From: Echinometra lucunter
Taxonomy: Eukaryota > Echinodermata > Echinoidea > Camarodonta > Echinometridae
NCBI GenBank assembly: GCA_029962745.1
Contig: CM057165.1
Coordinates: 25,155,882 to 25,219,881 of the forward strand
DNA: 64,000 bases
Direction: 5' to 3'
Position 1 is the stretch's first letter; each line of letters opens with the position of its first letter. Shown here one piece after another: positions 12,159-22,903 of this stretch. Made by a program: the position numbers and the translations under genes. The notes below the pieces were generated by a model. It did no database searches, had not been told where the DNA came from, and was given only the letters and a program-made list of their open reading frames with translations.

Positions 12159-12409
12159 AAGTAGTTGTAGTAGTAGTGTAGTAGTAGTAGTTAGTAGTAG
12201 TAGCGGTAAGGGTGAACGGTAGTAGGGTAGTAGTGGTAGTAGTGGTAGTAGTAGTAGTAGCAGTAGTAGTATTAGTAGTAGTAGTAGTAGTATAGTAAGT
12301 AGTGGTAGTAGTGGTAGTAGTGGTAGTTAGTGGTACTAGTGGTAAGTAGCGGGTAGGTATTCGGTAGGGGGTGGTAGGTATAGCGGGTAGTAGCAGTAGT
12401 AGCAGCAGC

Positions 12410-12440
<31 letters not shown>

Positions 12441-12965
12441 CTAGTAGTAGTAGTGGTAGTAGTAGTAGTAGTGGTAGTAGTGGTAGTAGTAGTAGTAGTA
12501 GCGGTAGTAGCAGTAGTAGCAGTAGTAGCAGTAGTAGCAGTAGTAGTAGTAGTAGTGTAGTAGTAGTAGTAGTGTAGTAGCGGTAGTAGCAGTTAGTAGT
12601 TAGTTGTAGTAGTACTAGTAGTAGTAGTAGTAGTAGTAGCACTATGAACATGACGGACAAAGAAAGTGGACAAAATAAACAACCCTTCATTCTACCCTTC
12701 ACAATGGTTCTGGTAGTCAAAAGAACATCCCTTCACTGCGATTGTCTAAAATATGTGGAACAGGTGTCACATGCATATTCACCTGGAACTACATGATTAA
12801 ACATAATGTAGCAGTGAAGGGATGCTCTTTTGACAACCAGAACCATTGTGAAGGGTAGAATGAGAGGTTGTTTATTTTGTCCGCTTTCTTTGTCCGCCAT
12901 GTTCATAGTGTAGTAGTAGTGTTAGTAGTTGTAGTAGTAGTAGTTGTAGTAGAACAATGTAGTAG
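12062..12965. repeat. TAG/GTA trinucleotide microsatellite, split by a MITE
   Basis: Imperfect GTA repeats run over 12062-12639 and resume at 12911-12965 on the far side of the MITE. The poly-Ser and poly-Leu/Thr open frames here are repeat translation. Confidence 0.95.
12640..12910. mobile_element. CACTA-like MITE, copy 1 (271 bp)
   Basis: The ends CACTATGAACATG and CATGTTCATAGTG are the outermost part of inverted repeats about 100 bp long, with matching CTTTGTCCGCC and AGGGTAGAATGAGAG blocks. The flanks are TAG on both sides inside the microsatellite, consistent with a 3-bp target duplication. CACTA ends and 3-bp duplications are features of the CACTA (En/Spm) superfamily; the assignment is inference. 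Confidence 0.85.
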
Positions 12966-13138
12966 TAGTTGCTCAGTTGGGTTTCATTGATTTATTACCA
13001 TGGCAGTCTTGTTTTTCTAGCAAATTTATTTTGAATCATCAACAGCTCATACAGGAAGCAAGAAGGATTTTGCTTCACATCATTACTGGTGGGGCAGCAA
13101 ATGAGGGCCCTCTGATCCCTCATACCTCTTGGAAAAAG

Positions 13139-13218
13139 CAAAGTCCATGAAAAAGGAAGTCTCCATCTGTGGTTTTATCTTCGGTCACTCCACATTGCCA
13201 CCATCTATACTTGTCTTG
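13139..13218 (+). CDS. NB-ARC-TPR protein, coding exon 2 (80 nt)
   Basis: The exon encodes the end of codon 513, residues 514-539 and the first base of codon 540 (KVHEKGSLHLWFYLRSLHIA then TIYTCL-G). The donor CTTG|GTAAGT is strong and the acceptor AAAAAG|C is weak. Three facts support it. The phases fit both neighbours (GT|C and G|GT). The helix SLHIATIYTCLGKFESSV matches a TPR helix A. The distance from KHQEAL in exon 1 to KFESSV in exon 3 becomes exactly 34 residues, the TPR period. Without it, exons 1 and 3 cannot be joined in frame by their strong splice sites. Confidence 0.65.
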
Positions 13219-13454
13219 GTAAGTGAATATACCCCTTATCATAAACAAATATCCGGCCATTACAGGATTTGTAATCTCTGATTTGTCGGAAAGTTGTGGA
13301 GTTTGGAGCAAAATTCAAGGGGAAGAAGCCGACTACCCAAGACATCATGTTATGTCATGTTATTATTAAGTACATGCATTTGGATTCACCTCGGCCTGGG
13401 AGGGGACAAGCAAACTTAATCACTGTGACCCTCATGTCCCCCCCCCCCCCCCAG

Positions 13455-13846
13455 GACTCCAACTCTCCTGTTTTGGCGGGAGATCTCCCGCTTTGAGTCC
13501 ATTTTCACAAAATCTCCCGCTCTCCCGCTTGAGTTTGAATTTCTCCCGCCTAGCTGTGTTTCTCCTTTTTTCTCCCGCCCAACACATTTTTGAAAAAAAA
13601 AAATGAATCTGAATCATTGGATTTACCCTCATTTAGTGTTGTCATCGGTTCAAAATAAGCCTGAGATAGCACCAGAGAGCTTCTACAAGTATAACCCTAA
13701 AATTTGCCTCCAGCGACGAGGAATTTCGTGCTTTGTGCTGGTGATGTGGGCTACGCGCACACTGAGTCAGAGTCTCCCGTTTTGCTAGGGGTCTCAGCAG
13801 GAGAATCTCCTGCTTAAGAGGTGCTTGGGGTTGGAGTCTCTGCCCC
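13455..13846. mobile_element. dispersed CTCCCGC-rich element, uninterrupted copy
   Basis: It begins GACTCCAACTCTCC and ends with inverted GGTTGGAGTCTC. Near the left end GGCGGGAGATCTCCCGC forms a small palindrome. A second copy at 33095-34450 matches both halves but is split by a 1-kb insertion. Confidence 0.75.
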
Positions 13847-13849
13847 CAT

Positions 13850-14155
13850 ATAACTTATTGGGATGCAGGTGTACCACTACACTGGGGTTTCCCCCTAATA
13901 CACTTCTTTGAATAGTGCAGTGGGTTCTTAACATGCAAAGATGGTGGCTTTCATCTACACCAGGCCTCCATTTGACATCCTATCTGAGGGACTTGTTGTT
14001 TTCCATTGAAACATAAACCGGCATCTACGAAACAGGAGAGGGGCTCGTGAACACACAACGCAGGCTTCAGTGTCTGCTGCAGGTGGACTCGAACCCATGA
14101 TCTTTGGTTTGATAGGCAGACACTTTACCGACTGAGCCGACTTGCCTCCTGAACT
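13850..14155 (-). mobile_element. tRNA-derived SINE
   Basis: On the minus strand from about 14152, a tRNA-like head carries an A-box-like CGGCTCAGTCGG and a perfect B box GGTTCGAGTCC at normal spacing. The acceptor ends do not pair as in a functional tRNA. A ~200-bp non-tRNA body follows, towards 13850. Genuine tRNA function is unlikely. Confidence 0.75.
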
Positions 14156-14555
14156 GTTCTTGCCAGATGTAGTTAAAGTTATGGTGCACACACATTTTCA
14201 TATAGGATAAACATGTAGTAGTTTTTTTCTGTACAAGATCTGTTAATTCTTCATCATACTTATTAGCTTCTGTGCAGTGGAGAAGCCGAAAATCTCTGTG
14301 TCTGATAAAAAAGTAGTACTCTTTTTAGGCACATTATCAAAAGTCACGTCCAATGGTTTTTATTGTCTTTCCCGTGCCCGGGAATTCACATCGTCTTTCC
14401 CGATCCCCTGTTGTTTTGTCTATGGAGGAATGGGAGGATGGTAGACCAAAAGACACTGAGTGGGAAAGACGCTAAAGGCCGAGGTCAAATCGGGCTCAGA
14501 CTTATGATAGCCTTATCCCTCATGCCATTTTGGTGAAATGTTCTTCTTCTTCTAG

Positions 14556-14703
14556 GTAAGTTTGAATCTTCTGTCAGCAACTTCAAGCAGAACCTTGGAC
14601 TTCAGAATGCTGTGTGGACCGAACGACATCCTCACTCAGCGTTAACCAATCACAAGCTAGGACTAACATATCTGCTGAGTAAAGACTTTGCTAATGCTCT
14701 CAA
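14556..14703 (+). CDS. NB-ARC-TPR protein, coding exon 3 (148 nt)
   Basis: The exon completes Gly540, encodes residues 541-588 and starts Lys589. The peptide starts KFESSVSNFKQNLGLQ and ends LLSKDFANAL, giving a TPR helix B, the ERHPHSA turn typical of 42-residue TPRs, and the next helix A. The acceptor is TTCTTCTAG and the donor is CTCAA|GTAAGT. Confidence 0.9.
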
Positions 14704-14984
14704 GTAAGTGATAATATCAATGATTTTTTTTTCTTTCTATTTACCCTTCCACAGGGTTCCTTTATTAAATATCAATATAATGATATATTTTTCATACAAA
14801 ATATCAATGAATTTCAACATAATTTTTGTCACAAAGATTGATACATATACAGTAATTCATGAATTTCATGTATATATATGTAGAAAGTTACGTCACATTT
14901 TAGCGTATCCTATATGACCGTTGCCACGCGACCATTTTGGTGGGTTTTTGTTTGCTTCTGTTGACACTCAATAAATTTTGTCAT

Positions 14985-15015
14985 TCTTTGACAAAGGGCT
15001 GTGCCCGAAATATTG
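14985..15015 (+). other. hammerhead-like stem II and GAAA box (degenerate)
   Basis: TTGACAAAGGGCTGTGCCCG is followed by AAAT. GGGC-TGT-GCCC makes a perfect stem-loop followed by GAAA, as in the stem II and GAAA box of hammerhead ribozymes. TTGACAAA stands where CTGATGAA is expected, so this copy should be inactive. Similar motifs lie on the minus strand near 15450-15475 and 15799-15830 (GGTC-TTT-GACC then GAAACG). Such motifs occur in Penelope-like elements and retrozymes. Confidence 0.35.
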
Positions 15016-15129
15016 GAAATAATACATCTCTGCGTTTTTTTCTTCAACATTCGTCTTGTCCATATATATATATATATAGATATATATATATATTTTGAAA
15101 TAGTCCACGTATTGGCATAAGCAAACAAA

Positions 15130-15361
15130 CAAAAGTCAATGAGAAGAGTTGACTCAATAATGCATTGTTAATTGCCAATAAGAATATATTTAATCCAAAT
15201 TTTCGGGGCCTCCCCCTTCCTCAGGGATAAAGATGATAGGGAAAAAGACAATAATCGTCTTTATCCCTGAGGAAGGGGGAGACCCCTAAAATTTGGATTA
15301 AATATATTCTTATTGGCAATTAACAATGCATTATTGAGTCAACTCTTCTCATTGACTTTTG
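15130..15361. repeat. long palindrome (~105-bp arms) with a third copy nearby
   Basis: AAAAGTCAATGAGAAGAGTT onward (15130-15236) is mirrored by 15259-15361, both including ATTGCCAATAAGAATATATT. A third, direct copy lies at about 15565-15680. The copies alternate with AT-dinucleotide tracts and with a repeated block at 15420-15520 and 15786-15860 (CGTTTCGGTCAAAGACCTTT). The arrangement suggests remains of a terminally repeated retroelement. Confidence 0.8.
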
Positions 15362-15505
15362 TTGGTTTATATATATATATACTGTATATATATACATAAC
15401 AAACAATGAGGTAAAAATAAAAACACCGTAAGACGAAAAAATTAACTAACGTTTCGGTCAAAGACCTTTATGAAAGTGAGACTGAAAATAAACAATTTGA
15501 TGCAA

Positions 15506-15506
15506 G

Positions 15507-15559
<53 letters not shown>

Positions 15560-15857
15560 AACAAACCAACAAAAGTCAATGAGAAAAGTTGACTCAGTAA
15601 TGCATTGTTAATTGCCAATAAGAATATATTTAATCCAAATTTTCGGGGGCCTCCCCCTTCCTCATGGATAAAGACGATTATCATTGACTTTTGTTTGTTT
15701 GTTTGTTTACTTATGCCAATACATGGACTATTTCAAGATATATATATATATATATATGTATATACATGTACATACACATAAACAATGAGGTAAAAAAAAA
15801 CGTTTCGGTCAAAGACCTTTATGAAAGTGAGACTGAAAATAAACAATCTGATGCAAG

Positions 15858-15919
<62 letters not shown>

Positions 15920-15950
15920 GTATATATGTATGTATATATATCAATTTCAT
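15506..15950. repeat. AT dinucleotide microsatellites
   Basis: Long (AT)n runs occur at about 15506-15556 and 15860-15910, with TATATGTA variants to 15950. The Tyr/Ile-rich frames here are not genes. Confidence 0.95.
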
Positions 15951-15959
15951 ATAGCATAG

Positions 15960-17460
15960 CAGGTCAATTTAAAGTGTCACAAATTTACTTAGCAAATTGA
16001 GCAAAATAATTTTTGAAGAAAACAATCAGAAACATTAGTAAAATTTGACCACTTTTTCATCAATTTCTTTTTTTTAAAGGTTTTTTTTACATATATAATT
16101 ATTTCCATATCATAATAACATTTTATTGCTGACATGATGTGTTCAAAAACTGGCAAACAATGCTTGCATTTGGATGCAAAATTTTTTTTCCTTACTATAA
16201 TCATAATACGGTTGAGGGCACTGTTATTACGTCCAAGAAATCCAAACAGTTTATTTTGATTTGTAAGCTTGATATGTACATTATTACGGGACAGCCAGAG
16301 CTCATGTTTTGACCATATTTCGTTTGAATGAATGCAGGAACAAAATATATGCATAACAGTTTCTTCACTGTTATTACAAGATGTACATACATGTAGGTTA
16401 TCTGTTACTAATTTAAATGTTAACAAAACATCTTTCATATAAATAATTCTATTCATTATCTTGAACTGAAACCACCGTATGTTTACATCTACAATTGAAT
16501 AAAAGGGAATTTGGTAATTAGAACTCCATATGGTATTGTCAAAGTCAAACTCGTGTTTCCATTTTGCGAGACTTTTACTTTCCTTTATCTTTTGCTTCAA
16601 GGAAGAATGGTAGATATGTGCACAACCTTTTTTCACATTTAGTATTAAAAGCAATGCTTCCAGGATAATACATGTACACGTAGGTTCCATGAATTTTGGT
16701 ATGGCATTTGTATTAAAACCATATTGTATAGCATTACACAGGCCATATTATTAAAGAAAGTTGACTTGTGCATTATATTTAAGTTGAAAATCAAAATATG
16801 AGAGAAAAGTTCATCTGTTCCTAAAACATAGCGTACAAAACGTACCCCCTTGGCTCACCAAGACTTGAAATAGATTACATTATTATTTACTGGAATTCTT
16901 GGATTATTCCAAAGGGGCTGACATGCAATATCATCTACAATGGACTGAGTAAGATCTGAAAAGGCTAGCAATACCTCTTCCCAAAATTGGTTATGCACTG
17001 AAGTAGCTAATATAATGTTCAGCCCCCATGAATAACTGAAGAGATGTATACAGTGGGGGCAAAAGTGATTGAAACATTTTATGAAGAGTGAAAATTTCAG
17101 AACAACTAATGAATTTTCTTATCCATGATATTTTGAGTGATTTGGAATGCATAGAAATGCCAGTCATTTTAACCCCACCATCACTATACAATTGGTACAT
17201 TTGTTTCCTACTTTTTTTATCAGGTTTGTTATGCCATATAAATTCATAAAAACATTGGTTAACATCATTCATAATTTCTAATTTTGGTTCTGGGAAAGAT
17301 AAAATCAGGTAATTCAACTTGGGTACAAATAAGGATTTTACTATGGTTACTCTTCCTAAGAGAGTCAATGTTCTTTTCCGCCATATCGCCATCTGACGTT
17401 TTATCTCTGTAACCTTTTCTTGATAATTGTGATTAACCATTTCTGATACTTTAAATGAAT
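15960..17460 (-). pseudogene. 5'-truncated, broken LINE (non-LTR retrotransposon) 3' end
   Basis: Reading right to left, 17440-16991 encodes the region just after a reverse-transcriptase core (GRVTIVKSLFVPKLNYL, FIWHNKP, GGVKM). Next comes the linker (QPLWNNPRIPV) with an in-frame stop after FKSW. After a frameshift, 16690-15989 gives a zf-RVT-like tail with the spacing C-TSC...E-TVMHIFCSC. The palm domain with its catalytic motif and the endonuclease are absent. The insert lies antisense in intron 3 of gene 1 and is a dead copy. Confidence 0.85.
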
Positions 17461-18133
17461 AATCATGATATCAACAATGATAATGATTATATTTTCATTG
17501 ATAAAGGGGAGAGGGGGGGGGGGATAGTGATGACAACTATCATGATCATATCTTCTGTGTCCACGATGCAACCTCCCCTTTTTAGGTGTTTACCTCCTTC
17601 TTTGTAACCTATACTGCATTTATGTACATAATAAATGTCGATATCAATTCATATAAATAATGGGACACAGGCAGGGAGTAGTTTGCCTGAGTTCAAAATT
17701 TCTCAGAAAAACATGTAATCACATTTCCTGTTAAACTCTTACTATACAGACCAATCATGTTTACATTCTTTTCAAAATGATTTTCCCTTAGGATACATGT
17801 ATCTTCATAGACCTGATTATAATTATCAATATTAATAATATTGATGATATTGATTAATGATAATGATTATAATTTAACTTACATGTATATTGTGCTAAAT
17901 CCACCAATTGGTCTGTGGAGTGCTCAACAATAACACCTGAAAATACAAATCATGTGCAGAACTGAAAGTGGAGGGTTGCTGATTATTCATATGTATTTTT
18001 GTCATAACCTGAAATTGGTATGGGTCAAAGATCATGTTTACTGGAAATTTTTGAAGGAAATCTATTTTGTGTGTGGAAAGGAAGGATGTAAGATTTTTAT
18101 CTCTATCTCCCTTCCTGATTGTTTTGTGGTTAG

Positions 18134-18746
18134 GTACGGTACCAAAGGTCTCAACTTGAGGATGTTTCTGACAAAGGGTGCCTCGCACACTACCATACAA
18201 TCCCTGAGTATGGTTGCTATGGCGATACTAGATCACCATGGAGACTGGCAGCGTAGCTTGAGATTGCTTCAGGAAGCCATAGAGATGAGGCAGGAGCTTG
18301 GACCTACACACCCTGACATGGGCCTGCTACATCACAGCATGGGTAACGTCTACCGGTTCTGTGGCAACCATCGAAAGGCTCAGGAGCACTATCAGCAAGC
18401 CGTAGACATCAGAAAGGCAGCATACGGCATTGGGCCAAACTTCTGCACGGTGGAATCGCTGGATGCGCTGGCCGATACGTGCTTGGAACAGGGTGAGGCA
18501 GGGAAGGCACTGGAAGTTCTCGAGAACTGCTTGAAGATGTGCTTGGAGCATGTGTTGGAGAATGCTGACTCGAAAGAGGACCTAATTGGAGATGGACAGG
18601 GTTTGAATTCCATTAGGACAACCTGTAAGAAAATCAGCCTCATTTACAAAGCAAGACATGATGTGAGTCGAGCTCAAATTTGGCAGGATGCATCCAAATC
18701 TGAAAGCCCACTCTCTGTAATTCCTCAAGAATATTTTCCACTATGA
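18134..18746 (+). CDS. NB-ARC-TPR protein, last coding exon
   Basis: The exon completes Lys589 and encodes residues 590-792 and the TGA at 18744-18746. It carries about four TPRs: SLSMVAMAILDHHGDWQRSL, LLHHSMGNVYRFCGNHRKAQ, LDALADTCLEQGEAGKAL and a degenerate last one near IRTTCKKISLIYKARHD. The motifs LGPTHPDMG and ALEVLENCLK fit kinesin-light-chain-type 42-residue TPRs. The short C-terminus ends ESPLSVIPQEYFPL. An open frame extends upstream through the intron to 17952, but the acceptor at 18133 and the phase argue that this exon starts at 18134. The four exons sum to 2379 nt, divisible by three. Confidence 0.92.
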
Positions 18747-19880
18747 GGTGTTAATGATTTCACTGAAACATACATGTATGTTACATTATATTTGTTTATC
18801 CTCTCTCCATACATGTTGTGGTATTATCTTTTCCTTCTGTGCCTGTCCAGCTATTCATAAATGTTTCTTTGTGTGTGCTGCATTACATTTACATGTATTT
18901 ATCAGTCTTCCTTTTTTTCATTTGCGATGACTTTCCATCTTTCATTCTGTACTTCTCCATTTATCAGTCTTCCACTATCATGTCATGAACATCATTTTGT
19001 TGACTTATTATTTTGTTTTCCATCATATGATTTAATTTGTCATTTCATAAAATGACAAAGGTTACCTCAAGTTTTTGCCTAGGATAAATGGGGTATAAGT
19101 TTTACGACCAATAGGCCTTATATAACAATTTGCATTTTCCACCATTGCCACATATGGGAAAATCATTATCACACATCCCTCACCTGACCCAGGCTGAAGC
19201 ATACCTGAAGAGGGACAGCTTGTTTGCTGAGTTTGAGACTTGTACCCATTACAGGTATTTCCAGTGCTTTTCTGGTGTTGGCATATTATGACCTACTACA
19301 CATGAAAACAGACGTGTATTTGCCTTTAATGCAGATGAATGTCTTACCAAAGGACATTAATGCCACATTTTGGTTGTGATCCATGGACCAGACCTGCAGG
19401 CTGGTGACGTGTTCACAAGACCTTACATTTCTTCCATTCAATCATCACATCAAGTCATTACCGGTATCCTTTTGTCTGTCCTTATATTTGTCCTATTGTG
19501 CTATCAAATACTTTTTGCTGAATAATGCAATAGTTTTAGCAAAACAGGGTACCAGTAGTCTTGAATTATTATTCAGAATTTTTCTCTTTTTTTTTCTGTT
19601 CCTTTGGCTGAAACTTGATTTTGGTGTCATAATCACCATTTTATATTTTTTATTTTTTGTCTATAGCATTCTTTTTATTTTGTGAAAATCTATATTTTTC
19701 GTGGTCTGTGTTCAATTTGTATTGAATTATTTCTTACATTTTTTTCCTTCTGTATTTACATTGTAAGAGACCCAAGATTTTTCTTGTTTTGTTAAAGATG
19801 AATGTTGCAGGGTAGACTAATTTACTTCTTTCTTGCATCTAATAAATTATGAACACATCATCTTTTTCTTTAATTCTTCT
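18747..19880 (+). other. 3' UTR / downstream flank of gene 1
   Basis: No coding signal follows the stop. A candidate poly(A) signal AATAAA lies at 19841-19846, just before a MITE. Others occur near 20944 and 23879, so the true end is not fixed. About 19090-19290 resembles the dispersed sequence at 5330-5560. Confidence 0.45.
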
Positions 19881-20114
19881 AGGCCGGTATTCTGAAAATT
19901 TTTTTATCATTTGTTTTATATTCACTGTGTTGATCGTCTTAACAAATTTTAAAGGCGAACTTTTGATTGGTTTGAACTGCGCAAAAATGTGCCCATGGAC
20001 CAGCACGCAAGTCAAAAGTGCGCGATGTGAGCCACTGGCGTACGCTATTTCTGATTGCTATGGCTATTGATAAAAATAAGATAAAAGATAAAACAATTTT
20101 CAGAATACCGGCCC
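19881..20114. mobile_element. GGTATTCTG-ended MITE, intact copy
   Basis: It begins GGCCGGTATTCTGAAAA and ends CAGAATACCGGCCC. It is about 234 bp and is the uninterrupted relative of 5773-6730. A further member with the same end motif is at 48306-48707. Confidence 0.85.
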
Positions 20115-21300
20115 TGTACTATAATTTCACTACTTTAACCCATTTACTACTGAAAGCTCTTATTCCCATAGACCTAATACAGGGACCCTCTAGTTTCAGA
20201 AGTCATTTGTTAATTCAGACTATAAACCTATTAGCATGCATTGGCCACTATGTAGCTTCATTCTTCTAGACTTAATGCAAAACCACACGGTTTCTTTAGC
20301 AACAGGTTAATACAAGATGTTACTTCATAGTTTCATTTGCGGTCATCACATTGGTCTCTAATGCTTATTTAATTAACGGTATGAATGCATTTCCGCTTTC
20401 GTATATCCTGTACTTATAGCTAAATGAAAGCTATTAATATCTGTTCTTGGCTATGATTATGAGTTTGAGCATTGACTGCTCGTGTTCAAATCCCTACAGA
20501 ACTGTTGCGGATGTTCACCAAAAGGCATCAGCAGTAAGTACTGATCGATAAAGTGTAATTAGTTATAAATGCTAATTCATGATGACACATTTGTGGTCTT
20601 AATTGGCAATAAAAACTGTTCTTTTATCACCTGTATAGAGTAGCATTATATTGAAGATTCGGTGTGAATTCTTTAGAAATGTTTCCTTTTAGAAAGTACT
20701 ATATGGCATAAGTGATCTCTTTTGGGGGGTCAACGCATATTGAGGAATACATATAAAAAATGTATATCATCTTTTATTTATGAATTCAGACTTTATTCAT
20801 CTTTGTATTCAAATATGTTGCATTATTACTGAGGCTTACATCGTGCACTCATTAAATTATATATATGTTTGATATTCACATTCAATTTATATGTATTTTA
20901 TAGATTGAACGGTATGGATACAAGGTAGTTAATAGATGTGAAAAATAAACTTCCAGCTTTCACACATACTTTTATGGAAACTTGTGGCAATAAATCCACT
21001 TCTGTAGGTTGATATTTTTTTCAGTATTCACTAAATGACCCCATCTGAAGGAGTTTTGATTGATCTGAAGTGAGCAAAGATACAAGTACTTTGTTCCGTA
21101 AGTTGCAATTGATATCAAGCTTATCGAGTTGTAAATCTAGTCGCAAGTCTCTGTGATACAGGGCTTGGGTGTGTGCATTAACTGTCATCTACAGTTTTAG
21201 TAAGGCCTCATCCCTCTCTGTCATATTTGTTTGATTTGAGATAACGAATTACAAGGTACTAGTCAAATCAAGATTTTTTTTTTCCACCTGAAGTAAAATA
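20115..21300. other. intergenic, no gene seen
   Basis: AT-rich unique sequence. A B-box-like GTGTTCAAATCCC near 20482 might mark an old SINE, but no A box is convincing. Confidence 0.5.
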
Positions 21301-21891
21301 TTAAAGGACATTATGGGGAAATATTCATTTCAATGAAAGAAGAGAATAGCTAGAGAGAAGCAATTTTCAAAAAGTTCCATCAAAATCAGTTACAAAATGA
21401 GAAAGTTATGAAAGTTTGAAGAGTCTCAAATTTACTTTTTATGGCAATCCTCAAATCGCCAATGTTTCTTCAAAATGGCTGATTTAGAAGGACAACTCTC
21501 AATATGTTTTTGTAATTTAAACAAAACTTCATATTTCCCTATTGTCTCTTCAGATGCTGCTTGTCTCTTTGTGAACTCAATTTACCGTGTGTCCAATACA
21601 TTTTCCAGTGATATATCTTGTGCTAAGAAGGAGACAAGCTGCACCTTGAGAGATGATGGGGAAAATATGAAATTTTGTGTACAACTTATGGAGAATTGTC
21701 CTTCTAAACCTGCCATTTTGAAGCAACATTGCCAATTTGAGGATCGCTGTAGAAAGTAAATTGAGAATTTTCAAACTTTCCTAACTTTCTCATTCTGTAA
21801 CCGATTTTTAAGGGAACTTTTTAAAATTGTTTCTGTCTGTCCTCTCTTTTCATTAAAATTGAAAATTTCCCATGGTTCCATTTTCCTTTAA
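21301..21891. mobile_element. TTAA element B with ~190-bp TIRs
   Basis: TTAAAGGACATTATGGGG (21301) is inverted at the end (CCATTTTCCTTTAA, to 21891). The arms match over about 190 bp, including GAGAAAGTTATGAAAGTTTG and TCAAAATGGC. The internal 94-codon + frame is confined to the element and I do not call it a gene. Its ends and inner blocks resemble element A (3764-5249), so the two are related. Confidence 0.8.
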
Positions 21892-22903
21892 GAAAATGAG
21901 AGGCAAAACATACATTAGATTGAAACAACCTCAATATAATGACATTACACAGAAACTATGTCCAACAAAGCGCTGAGATTGTGAGCCGTTTGGGATGAAG
22001 GGTCGGAAGTGTGTTGCCTTGATCTTGTCTTCCTGGAGATACTTTCATCAAAATTCACCAATGATTTTGTGCACGTATCTTTGTATACATTGAGAACTAG
22101 ATGATAACTAAAACTTTGCCAGCTACTGTGGACTATTGTCACGATTGTACAATTAAATTACACCATTGTAATAATTAGTTTTCTTCTTCACAAGAATAAC
22201 CAGGGAACCTGAAAACGGCTACGATATTTGACCGATATCTACAGAATGATTATCAGTATCAATGACTGCAGAAAGAATATCATAATATAAAGAATATATT
22301 AACAGAACAATCTTGTCATTATTTTTCCCTAAAAATTCATTCAGCAGACAATATTTAAACTTTTCTTTCCAATATCCATGTTGCCACCAAAATGTATTTC
22401 CTACATTTACATGTATGTTGTATGCACTGCTTGAATGGTGACATTAATCATTTAATTGGTTCTTTTTGGTGTTATGCATAAGGTTGCTGCTGTACATATG
22501 AAGTGTTCTTTCTTTGAAATTATTTTGTGTGCTCTTATATTTGCTCTAAAACACAGGTGATGTGTTATTGCAATTGAATTCTTTACATGAGCTTTAAACA
22601 AATATGTGTTTATTTTATGTGGTGATAGGTAATCTCTGAATTTGTAGCGTGTACTTCAAGTCAAAATATAGGGTGATAAGTTATCACCAGCTTGTGGGTC
22701 TGTGTTAGGCAATATATATATGCTTCAGAAGGATTTGTGAAGTAGTGTCTAAATGGTAATGCATGTACCATGCAAGCTTCACAAACAAACAAACAAAGGT
22801 AGTCCTTTTAGTACTATGTACTGTTCTTCCAGAGGGCCCTGCAATTATATCATAATTAGATTGCTTTGTTTTTTCAGCTATATGAAAGCTTCAAAATATT
22901 GGG
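21892..22903. other. intergenic, no gene seen
   Basis: Unique AT-rich sequence. I see no gene, RNA or clear repeat. Confidence 0.5.

Larger units (their letters stand above)
10756..13138 (+). other. intron 1 of gene 1
   Basis: This is AT-rich intron sequence with no coding signal in the first 1.25 kb. It contains the TAG microsatellite, the inserted CACTA-like MITE and a short unique stretch before the acceptor. The acceptor AAAAAG is weak, lying after a pyrimidine-rich run (TGATCCCTCATACCTCTTGG). Confidence 0.6.
13219..14555 (+). other. intron 2 of gene 1
   Basis: This intron contains a poly-C tract (13438-13452), a dispersed CTCCCGC-rich element (13455-13846) and a tRNA-derived SINE. It ends in the strong acceptor TTCTTCTTCTTCTAG at 14555. 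Confidence 0.7.
14704..18133 (+). other. intron 3 of gene 1
   Basis: This 3.4-kb intron is filled with repeats: AT-dinucleotide tracts, a long palindrome with a third copy, hammerhead-like motifs and a reversed LINE fragment. The remainder (about 17460-18133) is AT-rich unique sequence ending in acceptor TTGTGGTTAG. Confidence 0.8.

Noticed and set aside
12058..12720. 220-codon Leu/Thr-rich minus frame
   Set aside because: Translation of the TAG microsatellite and MITE.
13046..13088. Alternative 43-nt exon (LIQEARRILLHIITG) between gene 1 exons 1 and 3
   Set aside because: It needs the poor donor GTGTAA at 10754 and leaves TPR spacing wrong; 13139-13218 fits better.
14040..14152. Functional tRNA gene
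   Set aside because: A and B boxes are good but the acceptor arm does not pair and a non-tRNA body follows, so it is a SINE.
17952..18133. 5' extension of the last gene 1 exon
   Set aside because: It is open by chance; the acceptor at 18133 and phase with exon 3 fix the exon start at 18134.
21475..21759. 94-codon + frame
   Set aside because: It is the interior of TTAA element B, with no domain.
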